The notes: generated by a model not told the origin, from the letters alone. A stretch of 64,000 nt of DNA from Datura wrightii (GCA_035772735.1 JASDFA010000003.1:98265001-98329000), one strand, 5' to 3'; shown: positions 1 to 13,340, numbered from the stretch's first letter. Made by a program: numbers and translations.

Positions 1-1066
1 TCCGATTTTTCCATACTTGCTTTTTAAGCTCCAGCTAAGTCCAAATCCGCTATTTTTATCTCTATAAACATCTAATCATGTGTGTTAGCTCTTTTTCACA
101 AATATCATATATAATCAAAGCAATAACACATAATTTAATTGCAAAACATAGCTAAAAATGGCCAAAATATGGCAAATAAGTGCGTAAATACACCCAATAT
201 CAACAACTAGTATGTCGGTTTTATAATCAATTTTAGTTAGTGTTATTTTTATACCTTGTTTTACTTTCGTATTATTTTATATTACAATACTTAGATATTT
301 CTTATTGTAGATGGTAGGTGATGATCGTGTTAAGAAGAAGGCTAAGCTATTGTAAAAAGAGTAAGACTATCCAGTATAAACTATCCACGAGAATCCACAT
401 TAAATTTACCCCGACATCGTCTCTCCTACCATAAGGCTCTTCATTGCCTCCATATACATCTCTTAGTATGGTGCAACAGTCCTAGCCCTCGCCTATCTAT
501 ATGGGTCCATCTCAGGGCTATATTGAGATGCCATGACATGTCCCTCTCATGATGTCCACACTATGTTACTCCATCCTGCATGGCTATACCCAGTTGCCTC
601 GTACTGCTGTAAGACCGTGGTCGAATGGTACTCGGATAGCTACTCCTAGTACTACTAGCATTTTTCCAGTTGGATGTTGTAGTATTTGACTCTGAAATAG
701 TAACTTTAAGACCGACATTCCTACGACACATCACACAGAGCACATGGTCAGGATGCGCCACAATCGGGCCAAATAGACAATTACCGAAGGATCATCATCA
801 AGCTTGAGGGATTCAGGTATGATTCAACTTTATTACATCTTATGTTTATATGTTTATCTTTATTTTTAAATGTAGCCTAAAAATGTTTAATCTTGTATTA
901 CAGTTTTAATCCAAGTGAGGGTATTTCAAGCATCATCTGCTAGTATGGCGCGACAGTGTCAGGCCTCGCCTGTCTATATGGGACCATCTCAGGGATATAT
1001 TGAGATGCCACTACATTATACCTTTTTGATTGATTACTAATTTAATTTTCATTGTAGAAATACTAC
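1..1066 (+). pseudogene. CACTA (En/Spm) transposase N-terminal remnant
   Basis: No frame is open. Translation around 311-770 and 900-1020 gives a transposase-like basic start (GDDRVKKKAK) and a Tyr/Pro-rich segment (VYMGPSQGYIEMP). This type of segment precedes the Transposase_24 domain in plant CACTA genes. The segment occurs twice, at about 431-536 and 935-1013, separated by an intron-like T-rich stretch. The sequence resumes at 12127, after nested retrotransposon insertions, where the Transposase_24-like part is found. The left end of the transposon lies before the window. Assignment to the same CACTA rests on context and the ACATG target duplication; the family call is moderate. Confidence 0.45.
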
Positions 1067-1071
1067 ACATG
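1067..1071. repeat. Target-site duplication ACATG (left copy)
   Basis: ACATG precedes the TGTCACGCCCC terminus at 1072. The same five bases follow the LTR end at 12122-12126. This marks the original insertion of LTR A into the CACTA element. Confidence 0.7.
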
Positions 1072-1124
1072 TGTCACGCCCCGAGCCTGCATCCTTAGTA
1101 TGACCAGCACTTAGACTACATAGT
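1072..1124 (-). repeat. Solo LTR A, left fragment (53 bp)
   Basis: It starts TGTCACGCCCCGAG, like the B LTRs, but then diverges and is cut off at 1124 by the start of element B. The remainder of this LTR lies at 11204-12121. Together they make an LTR of about 970 bp with TSD ACATG and no internal region, so A is best read as a solo LTR of a Tekay-related Gypsy element. Confidence 0.65.
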
Positions 1125-3677
1125 TTTCATGCCCCGAGTCTACACCCTGGACGGAACACCATACTTAGAGTCACAAGTAACCCCAAGTCAACCCTCGGTC
1201 TATCATACACTGGTATTCTGAGTAAAACATGCGCAGCGGAAGCTTTGAAATAATACATAATAGCATTTATAAAAATTAAAAACTGAACATAAAGATTTAA
1301 AATATATGAGAATCTGAAACCAAGTCTGTGTCTGAAAGCCATCTAACTGAGGAGTTGCTGAGACAATGCCCCAACTAACTCTAAGTCTAACTGAAAATAG
1401 TAAAGAAAAATGAAATGAAGGAAATAATGCCCTCGGAATATGAGGACTCACACTTCTGCTGCTGATAGAGAGATTCATACTAAATTGGCTAACGGTGCTG
1501 GGTTTGAGAACCTGCGGCTGTATCATGAAAAGATACAACATAAAAGTATGTGCCAGTACTTTGAATATACTGAGTAAGTGAGAGAAACATAATGATAAAT
1601 ATATAGATGACTGAACTAAAATGACATGCAATGACCAACTGATAAACTGAACTGAAGAATATGAAGTAAACTGAGATGGTCAAGATGACCCTGTCTGGTG
1701 GTCAAAGACTTGCCCTGAATCTGAAAGTTCTGAGTCTAAGATACTTACTAAACAGAGCTGAGCTACTAGAGTTGAAACTGAATTGAGCTGCTTATTCTAA
1801 AACTGGACTGGACTGACTAGTGGGAGAAGCTATAACCGACATATAACCACGTGAGCTAGACGTGGAGTCTGATATATACACCCCACTGGTAGGACCCAAT
1901 ATACCTTGCCAGGGTATAAAGGCATGGACTGTGAGATCACTGTCTGGGGCCATGAGGCCAATAAATATAACCTACAGTAGCAACGTAGTTCTGGAACCTA
2001 GGAAGCTGGAACCCCAGCCCCTTCGATGCTAAGTCCTACTCCCACCAGATAATCCTACCATGACTACTACTGCCAAGCGGATAGCTCGATACTGGGTCCC
2101 AAGACTATAACTGACTCAGGGATACTGTCTGAGAGTTCCCTGAGCATCTTACAGGACCGGATTTGGAAATTGGTGTTCCAAGACTGGTCAGAGCTGCTTA
2201 ACAAGGAGCATCGTAGCCGTCAAGAGAACCAACTAAAAACTGAACTGGGGTCCTGGGGCTGGTCAGAGTTATAACTAGAATGTCATGATCGCCTAATGGA
2301 CCAAATAATCTATATTATGAATCTGATTCTGATAAATGAAAGGCACCACTGACACCTCAGAAGAAGACTGTAGTCAAACTGATCAGCAGACATTATTCTG
2401 GTTAACCCGGAGGTTTGCTAAAATCTAATTTAGGCTAGACCGACAAATTCTGAATAATGCAGAGTATATAGACTTTCTAACTGAATCTGACTAACACACA
2501 TGTAACTAAGTTTCTAACACATACAATTATTATGGGAGCCCCTAACTTTGAAAGATGCAAGCAATTCTCAAGAATTCAATGCTTAAACAGGATTTTAGTT
2601 CCTGACTTTTCAAGAGCTAGGGCTAAATTTATAATTCACTGGAACAAGCATCATTTTAGTTACAAACTAGTAGAAAATAACTATAATTAACATAGGATAG
2701 GATTCCACATGAATTAATCAAAGAACTATAACAATATTTTAAAATTTGCAATCTCAGGGCTAGGACTGAAAGTGGAAAGAGAGAGAGTTTTGGGGGATGC
2801 AAGGGGAGAACAATCTCCTTGATGAATTCCCACATACCTATAGAAGAAACCATGGTGAAAATCCCTGAGAAGAATTGAGAAGAATATCAAACCCTTGCTC
2901 CTGCTATGTGCTTTCAGAGAAGTTCTTACATTCTGTTCTTGAGGGAGTTGAGAGGAATGAATGGAAAGGGTCGCTCTAACCCTTTAATTACCTCTTGTAC
3001 GAACCCAAAACGATGTGGTTTCAAGTTTAAAAAGCTGGAAAAATACTAAAATACCCCTGGCAGAACGAACTGAAAATTGCCCGACCCTGAACAACGGATC
3101 TCAGGACCAGTCGTTGGTTCGAACAACGGCCCATTGAAAGTTGCGTTGGTTCTGGTTCCTGAAGCAGACTTCACTGGAAAGACCCACGGGAGGATACAAT
3201 GGTCCATTGGAACAAAGGACGAGCCGTTGACACCTTCTGTTAGAACACATAGGAAAACTGGCATGGAGACAACAAGTCCTCACAATGACTCATTTGAAGA
3301 ACCAACGGGTCATTGTATCCACTCATGGTCCACACTGTTGAGGTCTACAACTGGATGATGGATGGTAAAAATGGCTCGTTAGTAGTAACAACGGGTCGTG
3401 GTTCCCTCTCGTTGTCTCAAGAAAAGGTCCAGTAATCCTCTGAACTCGAGATTCAACGGACAATAGGACGGCTCATTGTTAGGTTCAACGGATCATCCTA
3501 TGTCTCGTTGTTTCCCACTTTAAGAAACCTGCTACAACAAACGACCCTATACAACGGTCCGTTGGTTCCACCAATGGTCCGTTGTGTGGGTCATCTGAGA
3601 TAGAAAAATTTTCTGGTGTTCCCATGGTTTTTCATGCAACATCTGAATTTGGTCTAGGAAAGCTTTGGGGTGTTACA
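1125..3677 (-). repeat. 3' LTR of Gypsy B
   Basis: It aligns with 8692-11203. The outer terminus is mutated (TTTCATGCCCC for TGTCACGCCCC); the inner end is GGTGTTACA at 3677. The stretch 3090-3600 is packed with short palindromic variants of AACGGNCCGTT. Open frames on either strand here are not genes. Confidence 0.8.
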
Positions 3678-3690
3678 ATATCTCCCCCTT
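3678..3690 (-). other. Polypurine tract of Gypsy B
   Basis: The minus strand reads AAGGGGGAGATAT immediately before the 3' LTR, the usual position and composition of the plus-strand primer for reverse transcription. Confidence 0.75.
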
Positions 3691-3805
3691 GGCATCATTC
3701 GTCCTCGAATGAAGACCAAAACTAGGAAAAGAGCTTAAATTTCTAAAATTGAGGCTATGAACTGATTTCTGAAGGACTAATCGACTCCAATCTAACTTAA
3801 CCGTA

Positions 3806-6800
3806 CTAACAGAGCTGATGCAACAGGATACACATAGGAAATCTAAATAGAGTTGATGAGTATGGCACTGAGTAGAGTACTAAGAAGGGATTTAGTACCT
3901 GATTCTGGAACTGAACTGGATATAACAAGTGAGGGTATCTGGCCATCTCTGCTTTTGCTTCCGATGTGGCTCCTTCAACTAGCTGATTCCTCCACAGAAC
4001 TTTCACCGAAGCGATTTCTTTATTTCTCAATTTACGAACCTGACGGTCAAGGATCTGAACCGAAACTTCTTCGTAAGAGAGACTATCCTTTATTTACACA
4101 CTATCCAATGGCACTACCAAAGTTGGATCACCAATGCACTTTTTAAGTAGTGACACATGGAAGACTGGGTGCACGACTGCTAATTTTGGAGGTAGATTGT
4201 CGATTCGCCTCAGAATCCTATAGGGTCCCACATACCTGGGACTGAGCTTTCCCTATTTGCCAAACCTCATCACCCATTTCATGGGCAAAATTTTCAAGTA
4301 TACCCAGTCATCAACAACGAACTCCAACTCTCTTCTCCGCGCATCGGCATAAGATTTCTGACGGCTTTGAGCTATTTTCAACCTTTCTCGGATGAGCTGA
4401 ACTTTCTGCATTGCTTCGTGAACTGAGTATGACCCTATCAAGGTAGATTCACCAACTTCAAGACACCCTATAGGAGATCTACACCTACCATACAATGCTT
4501 CAAATGGGGCCATCTGGATGCTGGAATGGTAGTTGTTGTTGTACGCAAACTCGATAAGAGCAAATGGTCATCCCAATTGCCCTTAAAATCGATCACGCAA
4601 GCCCTCAACATATCTTCTAGGGTCTAAATGGTCCACTCAGCTTGTCCTTCGGTCTGCGGGTGAAAGGTTGTGCTAAGCTTGACCTAGGTACCTAGTCCTT
4701 TCTGAAAAGACTTCCAAAAGTGAGAGGTGAATTGGCTACCTATATCTGAGATAATGGATAGTGGCACCCCATAAAGTCTAACCAGTTCCCGGATATAAAG
4801 CCTAGCATAGTCCTCAACTGAATCTGTGGTTTTGACTCGGAGGAAATGTGTTGACTTAGTCATCTAGTCTACTATCACCCAGATTGAATCATGTTGACGA
4901 CGAGTCCAAGGTAGACCCATAATGAAGTCCATGTTTACTTCTTCCCACTTTATTTGGGTATACTGATATCCTGAGTCATACCTCCTGGTCTCTGGTGTTT
5001 CACCTTAACTTGCTGGCAGTTCGGGCACTTCGCTACAAATTCAACAATGTCTCTTTTCATGTCGTTCCACTAGTAAATATCCCATAGATCGCGGTACATC
5101 TTTGTAGCACCGGGGTGAATGGAGTATCTCGAGCTGTGTGCCTTATCCAGTATCTGTTGTCTCAACTCACCAACATCCCGTACACACAACCTTCCCTGGT
5201 AACATAGCACACCATCTCCCCCTTTGGAGAAAGCCTCAACCTCCTTTCTGAGAACTGTTTCCTTGAGTTTATGTAGAACTGGATCTTCATCTTGTCTGGA
5301 CATAACTTCAACTACCAAGGATGAATCTGACCCACTATGCACTACCACCCCACCTTCGGCTGAATCAACCAGCTGCACCCCTAACTGGGCTAGTCTATGA
5401 ACATCCCTTGCTAACTCCTTTTTGTCTTCCTCAATATGAGTCACACTCCCCATAGACCGTCTGCTTAGGGCGTCAGCCACCACATTGGCTTTGCCCGGGT
5501 GATACAGTACACTCATGTCATAGTCCTTTAGAAACTCCAACCACCGTCTCTGACGCAGGTTTAGGCCCTTCTGGCTGAATACATACTAAAGGCTCTTGTG
5601 ATCTGTGAACACATCCATGTGAGCCCCATAAAGGTAATGTCTCCATATTTTTAGCGTGAATACCACCGCTGCCAACTCAAAGTCATGAGTTGGATAGTTC
5701 TTCTCATGAAATTTGAGTTGTCTGGAGGCATAGGCTATCACTTTGCCCCGCTGCATTAGAACACAACCGAGTCCAACTCTGGAAGTGTCACAACAAACAA
5801 CCAACCTATCTGATCCTTCCAGCAAGGTTAACACTAGAGCGGTAGTGAGTCGAGTCTTCAACTCCTGAAAACTCTTCTCACACTCATCCGACCACTGAAA
5901 TTTCACTTTCTTCTGAGTTAACTTAGTTAGAGGAGATGCTATAGAGGAGAAACCTTCCGCAAACCGTCGGTAATAATCGGATAAGCCCAGAAAACTCCTG
6001 ATTTCAGTAGGAGAGGTAGGTCTTGGAAAATCCTTCACTGCTGCTATCTTGTGAGGGTCTACTTGTATTCCTTCACCTGAGACCACATGACCTAAGAAAG
6101 TCACGGACTTTAACCAAAATTCGCACTTGCTGAACTTAGCGAATAATTGGTGGTCCTTAAGTTTCTTATGCTAATCTTAGGTGATTGGCATGTTGTTCCT
6201 CATTTCTAGAGTATACTAGAATGTCGTCGATAAATACGATGATGAACATATGCAGACACTGCTTGAAGACCCTGTTCATTAAATCTTTGAAGGTTGCTCG
6301 GGCGTTTCTGAGTCCAAAGGACATCACCACTAACTCGTAGTGACCATACCGAGTTTTGAAAGTTGTTTTCGGTATGTCACACTCTCTGACTCTTAGCTGG
6401 TGGTACCCTGACCTGAGATCAATCTTGGAGAAACAATTGGCTCCCTAAAGTTGGTTAAACAGACCGCCAATTCTGGGTAGGGGATACTTGTTCTTGACTG
6501 TGACTTTGTTCGGTTGATGATAATCGATGCACATTCTGAGGATACCATCTTTCTTATGCAAGAATAGCACTGGAGCACCCCAGGGAGAGATGTTGGGTCT
6601 GATAAAACCCTTGTTAAGAAGATCTTTTAACTACTGCTTCAACGCCTTAAGCTCAGCTAAAGCCATTATGTAAGGAGGGATGGAGATAGGCTGAGTATTT
6701 GGGAGGAGATCTATTCTGAAGTCTATTTACCGTTTAGGGGGAACTCCGAGAAGATCCTTAGGAAAAACATCTGGGAACTTGCTAACCATGGGAACTGACT

Positions 6801-6900
6801 GGATAGTTGGGGTATCAGAGTTGGAATCCTTAACCCGAGCCAGATGATAAATACATCCCTTGGAAATGAGTTTCTAGGCCTTAAGGTAGGAAATAAACCT
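3806..6900 (-). pseudogene. Gypsy B pol remnant (RT, RNase H, integrase, chromodomain-like tail)
   Basis: Pieces read right to left. RT lies at about 6740-6110 with the catalytic FIDD intact at 6223-6234. An open stretch 6104-5586 runs from the end of RT (MTFLGHVVSGEG) into RNase H. The segment 5540-5070 carries the RNase H end (LYHPGKANVVADALSR) and the integrase zinc region (HPGATKMYRDLW). The integrase core at 5070-4520 still shows the three acidic positions in context (NMDF, SDIGSQF, QAEWTI) but has several stops. The C-terminal integrase is at 4513-4253, and a chromodomain-like end (SVKVLWRNQ...VEGAT) lies at 4030-3806. The last feature places the element in the chromoviruses, Tekay/Del type. 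At least five stops or frameshifts make it non-coding. Confidence 0.8.
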
Positions 6901-6932
6901 ACCCTTAGGCGCTGAACCGTTGCCCGTCCATT

Positions 6933-8472
6933 CTAACACAGGTTCATTTGGAAACTAGAACTTGATAACTCCAGTTTTGCAATCAACTGAGGCATAGCAG
7001 GAGTGTAACCCATGCCAAGGATAAGGTCAAAGTCAACCATGTCTAATTCTACAGGATCAGCTGGAATAATTTTACTCAAGACTGAGACTGGGTAGTTTCT
7101 ATACACCCGGATGACTCTAACTGACTCGTCAACTGGGGTGGAGACTGAGAATGGTTCTGAGAGGACCTCTGGACTGATGTAGAACTGGACTGCTATATAG
7201 GGAGTCACAAATGAAAGAGTGGCTCCTGGATCTAGGAGGGCATACACGTCTAGATGAAAGAGACGTAACATACCCATGACTACGTCAGGTGAGCTCTCAT
7301 GATCCTAACGGGAAGACAGAGCATAAAAATGATCTTGACGCTAACCGTCACCTGTACCTGATGTGTTGGCCTGCTGGAGCTGATGATGTGGTGGATTATG
7401 ATCTCCCTCGCCCTACTGACGGGCACTCCCTAAGCTTTTGTTCAAGTTGTCCACACCCAAAATAACCCTCTTTGCCCTGAAGGCACTCCCCCGGGGTGAT
7501 TCTTGCTGCACTTAGTGCAAGCTGGATACCTGTTCCCGGTATTGTGAGTCTGAGGCTGAGTGCTAGATGACCCACCCCTCCGATCTTAGACCGAAAGGTT
7601 GGGGCGCTGGCTGAACTGGGTCTTGGGGTTCTCTGCTGCTGTTGTTGTTGTTGCTGCTATTGTTGTGGGCGGCTGGCACTACCAGACCTCTGATGGTCGT
7701 AATCTGACTGGCCAATCCTTGCCCGTTTATTCTTTCACTCCATATCCTTCAGATTTTCGGCTTCAAATTGCTGGGCATAGACAATCAGACTGGAGAGGTC
7801 CATATCCTTAATCAACATCGCCGTCCTGCACTCTTTGAGGACCATATTTGACACTCCATTTACAAATTTTAGCATGCGAGCCCTTAGCTCGGCTACCATC
7901 TCTGGAGCATACTTAGACAACCTAGTAAACTCTAGAGCATACTACTCCGCAGTTCTGTTGCCGTGTCTCAAATTCATAAACTTCACCATCTTTGCCTCTC
8001 TCAGCTCCCGAGGGAAAAACCTGTCCAAGAAAGCTGTGTGGAATTCTTCCCACTCCACTGGTCCTGCTCCCGCTGGCCGCCCTTCTTTCCATTGGTCATG
8101 CCAGATCTGAGCTACCCCTTTTAACTGATAGGCAGTCAGGTCATCACTTTCAGAGGAGCTAACACCCATAATGTGGGTGATCTTCCTGACCTCATCCACG
8201 AACTCCTGGGGATCCTCCCCTACTTTGGATACCTAAAACGATGGAGGGTTCATATGGGTGAAGTCCCGCACCCTCGCAGCTTCTACGGACCCGTTGGTGT
8301 TCATCGGTACCACCTGCTGATTCACCTGGTTGGTGACTATTTAGGCCAGCAGTTAGATGGCCGCCCTGAATCCAGCAGTAGATATGGAATCATCTTGGGG
8401 AGCTGCCGGGGCTGGTGGGGTAGGTCTGTTGGCGTTACTAGCCCTTTTTCTGTTACCACATCTGGGAGGCAT
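6933..8472 (-). pseudogene. Gypsy B gag and aspartic protease remnant
   Basis: A gag start (ATG at 8472, MPPRCGNRKR) fits the reading direction. The Retrotrans_gag core follows at 8199-7735 with one stop inside (after GNRTAE), including the WHDQWKEGR and EFHTAFLDRFFP regions. A CCHC knuckle near 7520-7480 (CTKCSKNH) is broken by a one-base shift before the last Cys. The protease at 7277-6933 carries the active-site stretch DPGATLSFV (Asp codon at 7230-7232) and ends near the usual DFDLILGM loop. The domain order is normal for the family; the stops and shifts make it inactive. Confidence 0.75.
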
Positions 8473-8675
8473 GATTCACTAAAATGAAATAGAGCCGAGT
8501 TAGAAGGGCATTTCTAGAATTGAACGTTAACACACGATAAGGAATATGAACCAAAGAGAGTTTTCCTAGTAACATCTTGCAGCCTCCTCATTATAAGTGT
8601 GGCGTGCTTCATACCCATAAAAATGACTCTACTCAATGCGGCTTTCAGACTTTTCGAGGATATTCTAAACCTAGT

Positions 8676-8687
8676 GCTATGATACCA
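8676..8687 (-). other. Primer-binding site of Gypsy B
   Basis: The minus strand reads TGGTATCATAGC four bases inside the 5' LTR. This is one mismatch from the initiator-Met tRNA-complementary TGGTATCAGAGC used by Tekay and many other plant Gypsy elements. Confidence 0.75.
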
Positions 8688-8691
8688 AGTT

Positions 8692-11203
8692 TGTCACGCC
8701 CCGAGTCTACACCCTGGACGGAACACCGTACTTGGAGTCACAAGTAACCCCAAGTCAACCCTTGGTCTATCATACACTGGTATTCTGAGTAAAACATGCA
8801 TAGCGAAAGCTTTGAAACAATACATAATAGCATTTATAAAAATTAAAAATTGAACATAGAGATTTAAAACATCTAAGAATCTGAAACCAAATCTGTGTTT
8901 GAAAGTCATCTAACTGAGGAGTTGCTGGAACAAGCCCCCAACTAACTCAAAGTCTAACTAAAAATAGTAAAGAAAACTTAAATGAAGGAAATAACACCCT
9001 CGGAATATGAGGACTCACACTTCTGCTGCTGATAGAGAGATCCGGACTAAATCGACTAACAGCGCTGGGTCTGAGAACCTGCGGTTGTATCATGAAATGA
9101 TACAACATAAAAGTAGGCATCAGTACTTTGAATGTACTAAGTAAGTGAGAGAAGCATAATGATAAATATATAGATGACTGAACTGAAATAACATGCAATG
9201 ACCGACCGATAAACTAAACTGAGAATCTAAAGTAAACTGAGATGGTCAAGATGACCCTGTCTGGTGGTCAAAGACATACCCTGAATCTGAAAGTTCTGAG
9301 TCTGAGATATTGTACTAAACTGAGCTGAGCTGTTAGAGATGAAACTGAACTGAGCTGCTTAATCTGAAACTGGACTGAACTGACTAGTGGGAGAAGCTAT
9401 AACCGACATATAACCACGTTAGCTAGACATGGAGTCTGATATATACACCCTACTGGTAGGACCCAATATACCTTGCCAGGGTATAAAGGTATGGAATGTG
9501 AGATCACTGTTTGGGGCCATGAGGCTAATAAATATAACCTACGGTGGCAACGTAGTTCTGGAACCTAGGTTCGCTGGAACCCCTGCCCTTTCGATGCCAA
9601 GTCCTACTCCCACTGAATAATCCTACCATAACTACTACTGCCAAGCAGATAACTCGATACTGGGCCCAAGACTATAACTGACTCAGGGATACTGTCTGAG
9701 AGTTCCCTGAGCATCTTATAGGACTAGATTTGGAAATTGGTGTTCCAAGACTGGTCAGAGCTACTCAACAAGGAGCGTCGTAACCGTCCAGAGAACCAAC
9801 TAAAAACTGAACTGGGGTCCTGGGGATGGTCAGAGCTATAACTAGAATGTCAGGACCGCCTAATGGACCAAATAATCTATATTCTGAATCTGATTTTGAT
9901 AAATGAGAGGCACCACTGACATCTCGGAAGAAGACTATAGTCAAACTGATCAGCTGACATTATTCTGGTTAACTTGGAGGTTTGCTAAAATCTAACTGAG
10001 GCTAGAGTGATAAATTCTGAATAATGCAGAGTATATAGACTTTCTGACTGAATCTAACTAACACACATGTAACTGAGTTTCTAACACATACAATTATTAT
10101 GAGAGCCCCTAACTCTGAAAGATGGAAGCAATTCTCCAGAATTCAATGCTTAAACAGGATTTTAGTTTCTGACTTTTCAAGAGCTAGGGATAAATTTCTA
10201 ATTCGCTGGAACAAGCATCATTTTAGTTACAAACTGGTGGAAAATAACTACAATTAACATAGGATAGGATTTCACATGAATTAATCAAATAACAATAACA
10301 ATACCTTCAAATTTGTAGTCTCAGGGCTAGGACTGAAAGTGGAAAGAGAGAGAGTTTTGGGGGACGCAAGGGGAGAACAATCTCCTTTGATGAATTTCCA
10401 CATACCTGTAGAAGAAACCTTGGTGAAAATCCCTGAGAAGAATATCAAATCCTTGTTCCTACTCTGTGCTTTCAGAGAAGTTCTTACATTCTGTTCTTGA
10501 GGGAGTTGAGAGGAATGAATGGAAAGGGTCACTCTAACCCTTTAATTCCCTCCTGTAAGAACCCAAAACGACGTGGTTTCAAGTTTAAAAAGCTGGAAAA
10601 ATACTAAAATACCCCTGGCAGAAAGAATTGAAAATTGCCCGACCCTGAACAACGGATCTCAGGATGGGTCGTTGGTTCAAACAACGGCCCATTGAAAGAT
10701 GTCATTGGTTCTGGTTCCTGAATCAGACTTCATTGGAAAGACCCACAGGAGGATACAACAGTCCGTTGGAACAAAGGACGGGCCGTTGACACCATCTGTT
10801 AGAACACATAGGAAAACTCGCATAGAGACAATGAGTCCCCACAACAGCTCGTTGGAAGAATCAATGGGTTGTTATATCCATTCATGCTCCACACTATTGG
10901 GGTCTAGAACTAGACGACAGGTGGTAACAACGGCTCGTTGGTAGTAACCACGGTTGTGGTTCCCTCTCATTGTCTCAGGGAAAGGTCTCGTAATCCTTTG
11001 AATTCGAGATTCAACGGATGACAGGACGGCTCATTGTTAGGTTCAACGAATCGTCCTATGTTTCGTTATTTCCCACTTTAAGAAACCAGCTGCAACCGAT
11101 GACCCTATACAATGGTCCATTGTGTGGGTCATCTGAGACAAAATTTTTTTTTGGTTTTCCAATGGTTTTTCATGCAATGTTTGAAAAGTTTCGGGGTGTT
11201 ACA
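8692..11203 (-). repeat. 5' LTR of Gypsy B
   Basis: 2512 bp bounded by TGTCACGCCCC at 8692 and GGGGTGTTACA at 11203; on the minus strand it begins TGTAACACCC. It pairs with 1125-3677. It carries the same cluster of AACGG/CCGTT motifs at about 10650-11120. Confidence 0.85.
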
Positions 11204-12121
11204 CTAGTGATCCAAGCGAACCCTTGTCCTAGCTTACTACTAGTAGAGAATATAAGAAAATAATGTGAAAGATATAGCTTTGTGAGCTCAATATAATAAA
11301 AATGAGATTTATTAATTGTAACTGAAAACAATGTTAGAAAGTAACATTTATGACTCTTACATACCTGGAATGAAGAATCCTTGACTCAAGATTGAAAACC
11401 CCTAGGTTGAAGATGAAGAATTTCTAACTTTCTTGAGAGCTTGAGCACTATTGATTCTTGAACTTATGTTGTTATGAGAGGGAATGAGAGTTTATACTAA
11501 TAAAATCCTTAGATATCCCCTTAATAAATTCGAAAATATTCTAGTTTAGATAATAAACATATAGGAAATTATGAAAATAACTCTAGAATCCCGTCTGAAG
11601 AAATTTTCGCCTAGTGACGACGGATCCTTACCACGAGTCGTTGTGTCTGACCTCTCATGGTCACTAAAGCACTTTGATTAGTTTCTGATCTTCAAGTCAC
11701 GAATAGACAGAACAACTCGTCCTTGGCCCTCATGAGTCATGATTTTCACTCTTTACCATTGAAGCCAAGTTGGAAATTCTTTGATCCTCACGCCACAATG
11801 AAACAGAGTGAGTTGTCACTTGATACAATGAATCGTGGCTTGGCTCATGGTTCCTAGGAAGAAACATATCAAGTTTTTGGACTTGACTGCTTTGCTAAGG
11901 ACGAAAGACTTGATGAGTCGTTAGGTGGAATAATGAGTCATTACTGGAGTTGTCGTGATTGGGAATTTTGGAACTCTGGTTGTTCATTATGAGTCATACC
12001 ATGACTCGTGGTCTCTCACAATGAGTCATTAAGTGACTCGTCCTGTGATAAAAAGTCAGTTCTTTTGCTGGTTTCTACTTCAAGTCTAGGGTCTGATCTT
12101 AGGAACTTTTGGGGTATTATA
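11204..12121 (-). repeat. Solo LTR A, right fragment
   Basis: It begins with B's target duplication (CTAGT) and ends GGGGTATTATA, which aligns with the GGGGTGTTACA terminus of B with two transitions. ACATG (12122-12126) follows directly. The stretch 11620-12060 holds about ten variants of ACGAGTCGT, ATGAGTCAT and ACGACTCGT. Confidence 0.65.
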
Positions 12122-12126
12122 ACATG

Positions 12127-13340
12127 ACCTCCCGAGCATGATGAAAATATTGCAATCAACTTAAAAAGAAAGCCATGCGCATACTATACAACTTGTTTCA
12201 GGATGCTCATCAAACTCCAAAAAAGAGGCCTAAGTGGATTTTGCCTCCAGTACGGGAACAACTATGTGCACATTGTGCGATAGATGAGTAGTTCAAGAAG
12301 AGGACCTACATCAGAAAGATGGCCAGAGCATCCCTAAATACAACTTAACTCCGTCAAGCCTGTGCGAGTAGTGAAGAAGTATAGGGCACTTTGGTTAGTT
12401 GTTGACCAACATAAAGAATGGGAGAAAGGAGAAAGTTCTGTGGGGGAGGGGGAGGGATCTCTACGAACTTATATGGTTATGAGCCAAGCGACTAAGAAGA
12501 GAAGACTGGTATATTTCCTTAAGCCCTAATTATTAATTGTTAATTTTTTTAATTAACTATTTTTTAATGCTCTACTTTTTTTGTTTCTAGAAAAAGGAAT
12601 TGGGTAGGTCTATAAACTAAGAAGATTTATTCAAGACCACTCACACAAAGAAGAAGGTAAACCCTACTGATGAAGATAAGTGGGTTGAGCTACCAGCTGA
12701 GCAAACCTACATAAGTCTTCTAGTTACGTTGGGCATAATATAATTATTTTCTTTTTCTTAATTAATTTATAATCTTCAATACTTCTATCTTTTTAAAATA
12801 TTGGAGGAGCTCCGTCATACTCTGCCAATAATAGTCACGGCACACTGCTGAACCAAGAGCAAGTAGAATGACTTTGGTTGCGCCAATGTTGGTGGCCCTG
12901 TAAGAGGTTCAGCCTATGACCCCCCTCACAAGGCATATCATATATCACAATAGGCAATCTGTGCTGCAAGGATTTTTCTCGGATACCGATGAAGTGGATA
13001 CATCAACTATCTTCACAATAGAGGAGAAGATTGCTCGCTTGTAGCGATAACTAAAAGGGAGAGGTTGAGGGATGAGCAGCTTGTAGCGACAACTGAAAGG
13101 GAGAGGATGAGGGATTAGTGGTATGCGGGGCTTCAAGCCTAGATAAACGCATTACTTTCCATGAGGGAGTTTTCTATTCTCCCATATCTTAGTGATGCTT
13201 TCAAGTATGTTGATGGATTTTCTACTTGAGATCTTGTAGATAAAAATGAGGAGGATGAGGAGGTGAAAGATGATTGAGATGAAAATGATGATGATGAGGA
13301 TGAGGATGAGGAACATGAGGAAAACATGCCATAATTGTAC
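12127..13340 (+). pseudogene. CACTA Transposase_24-like remnant
   Basis: Broken frames on the + strand give pieces that fit the Transposase_24 family (PF03004) in order: RPKWI...QLC near 12230, FKKRTYIRKMARASLN near 12290-12350, a Gly-rich segment near 12450, DHSHKEEGK near 12640, NDFGCANVGGPVRG near 12870, and a charged coiled-coil-like repeat near 13040-13110. A very acidic tail (DDDEDEDEEHEEN) follows near 13280-13325. Many stops and frameshifts show it has long been dead. The serine-rich minus-strand frames over the acidic tail are shadows of it. Confidence 0.6.

Larger units (their letters stand above)
1125..11203 (-). mobile_element. Ty3/Gypsy retrotransposon B (Tekay/Del-like chromovirus), two LTRs
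   Basis: About 10.1 kb, transcribed right to left. Order on the minus strand: 5' LTR (8692-11203), PBS, gag, protease, RT, RNase H, integrase, chromodomain-like tail, PPT, 3' LTR (1125-3677). Its 5-bp flanks read ATAGT (1120-1124) and CTAGT (11204-11208), a TSD with one mismatch. In the first ~245 aligned LTR bases I count roughly 18 differences by eye, mostly transitions, so the insertion is a few million years old under the usual plant rates. The coding region has stops and frameshifts throughout and cannot encode its own machinery. It lies inside solo LTR A. Confidence 0.85.

Noticed and set aside
1203..1631. Open minus-strand frames in the B LTRs (also 1127-1342, 8694-8909, 8947-9198)
   Set aside because: They lie inside LTRs, recur in both LTR copies with altered stops, and resemble no protein.
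13139..13327. Serine-only minus-strand ORF
   Set aside because: It is the reverse shadow of the acidic tail of the CACTA transposase remnant.
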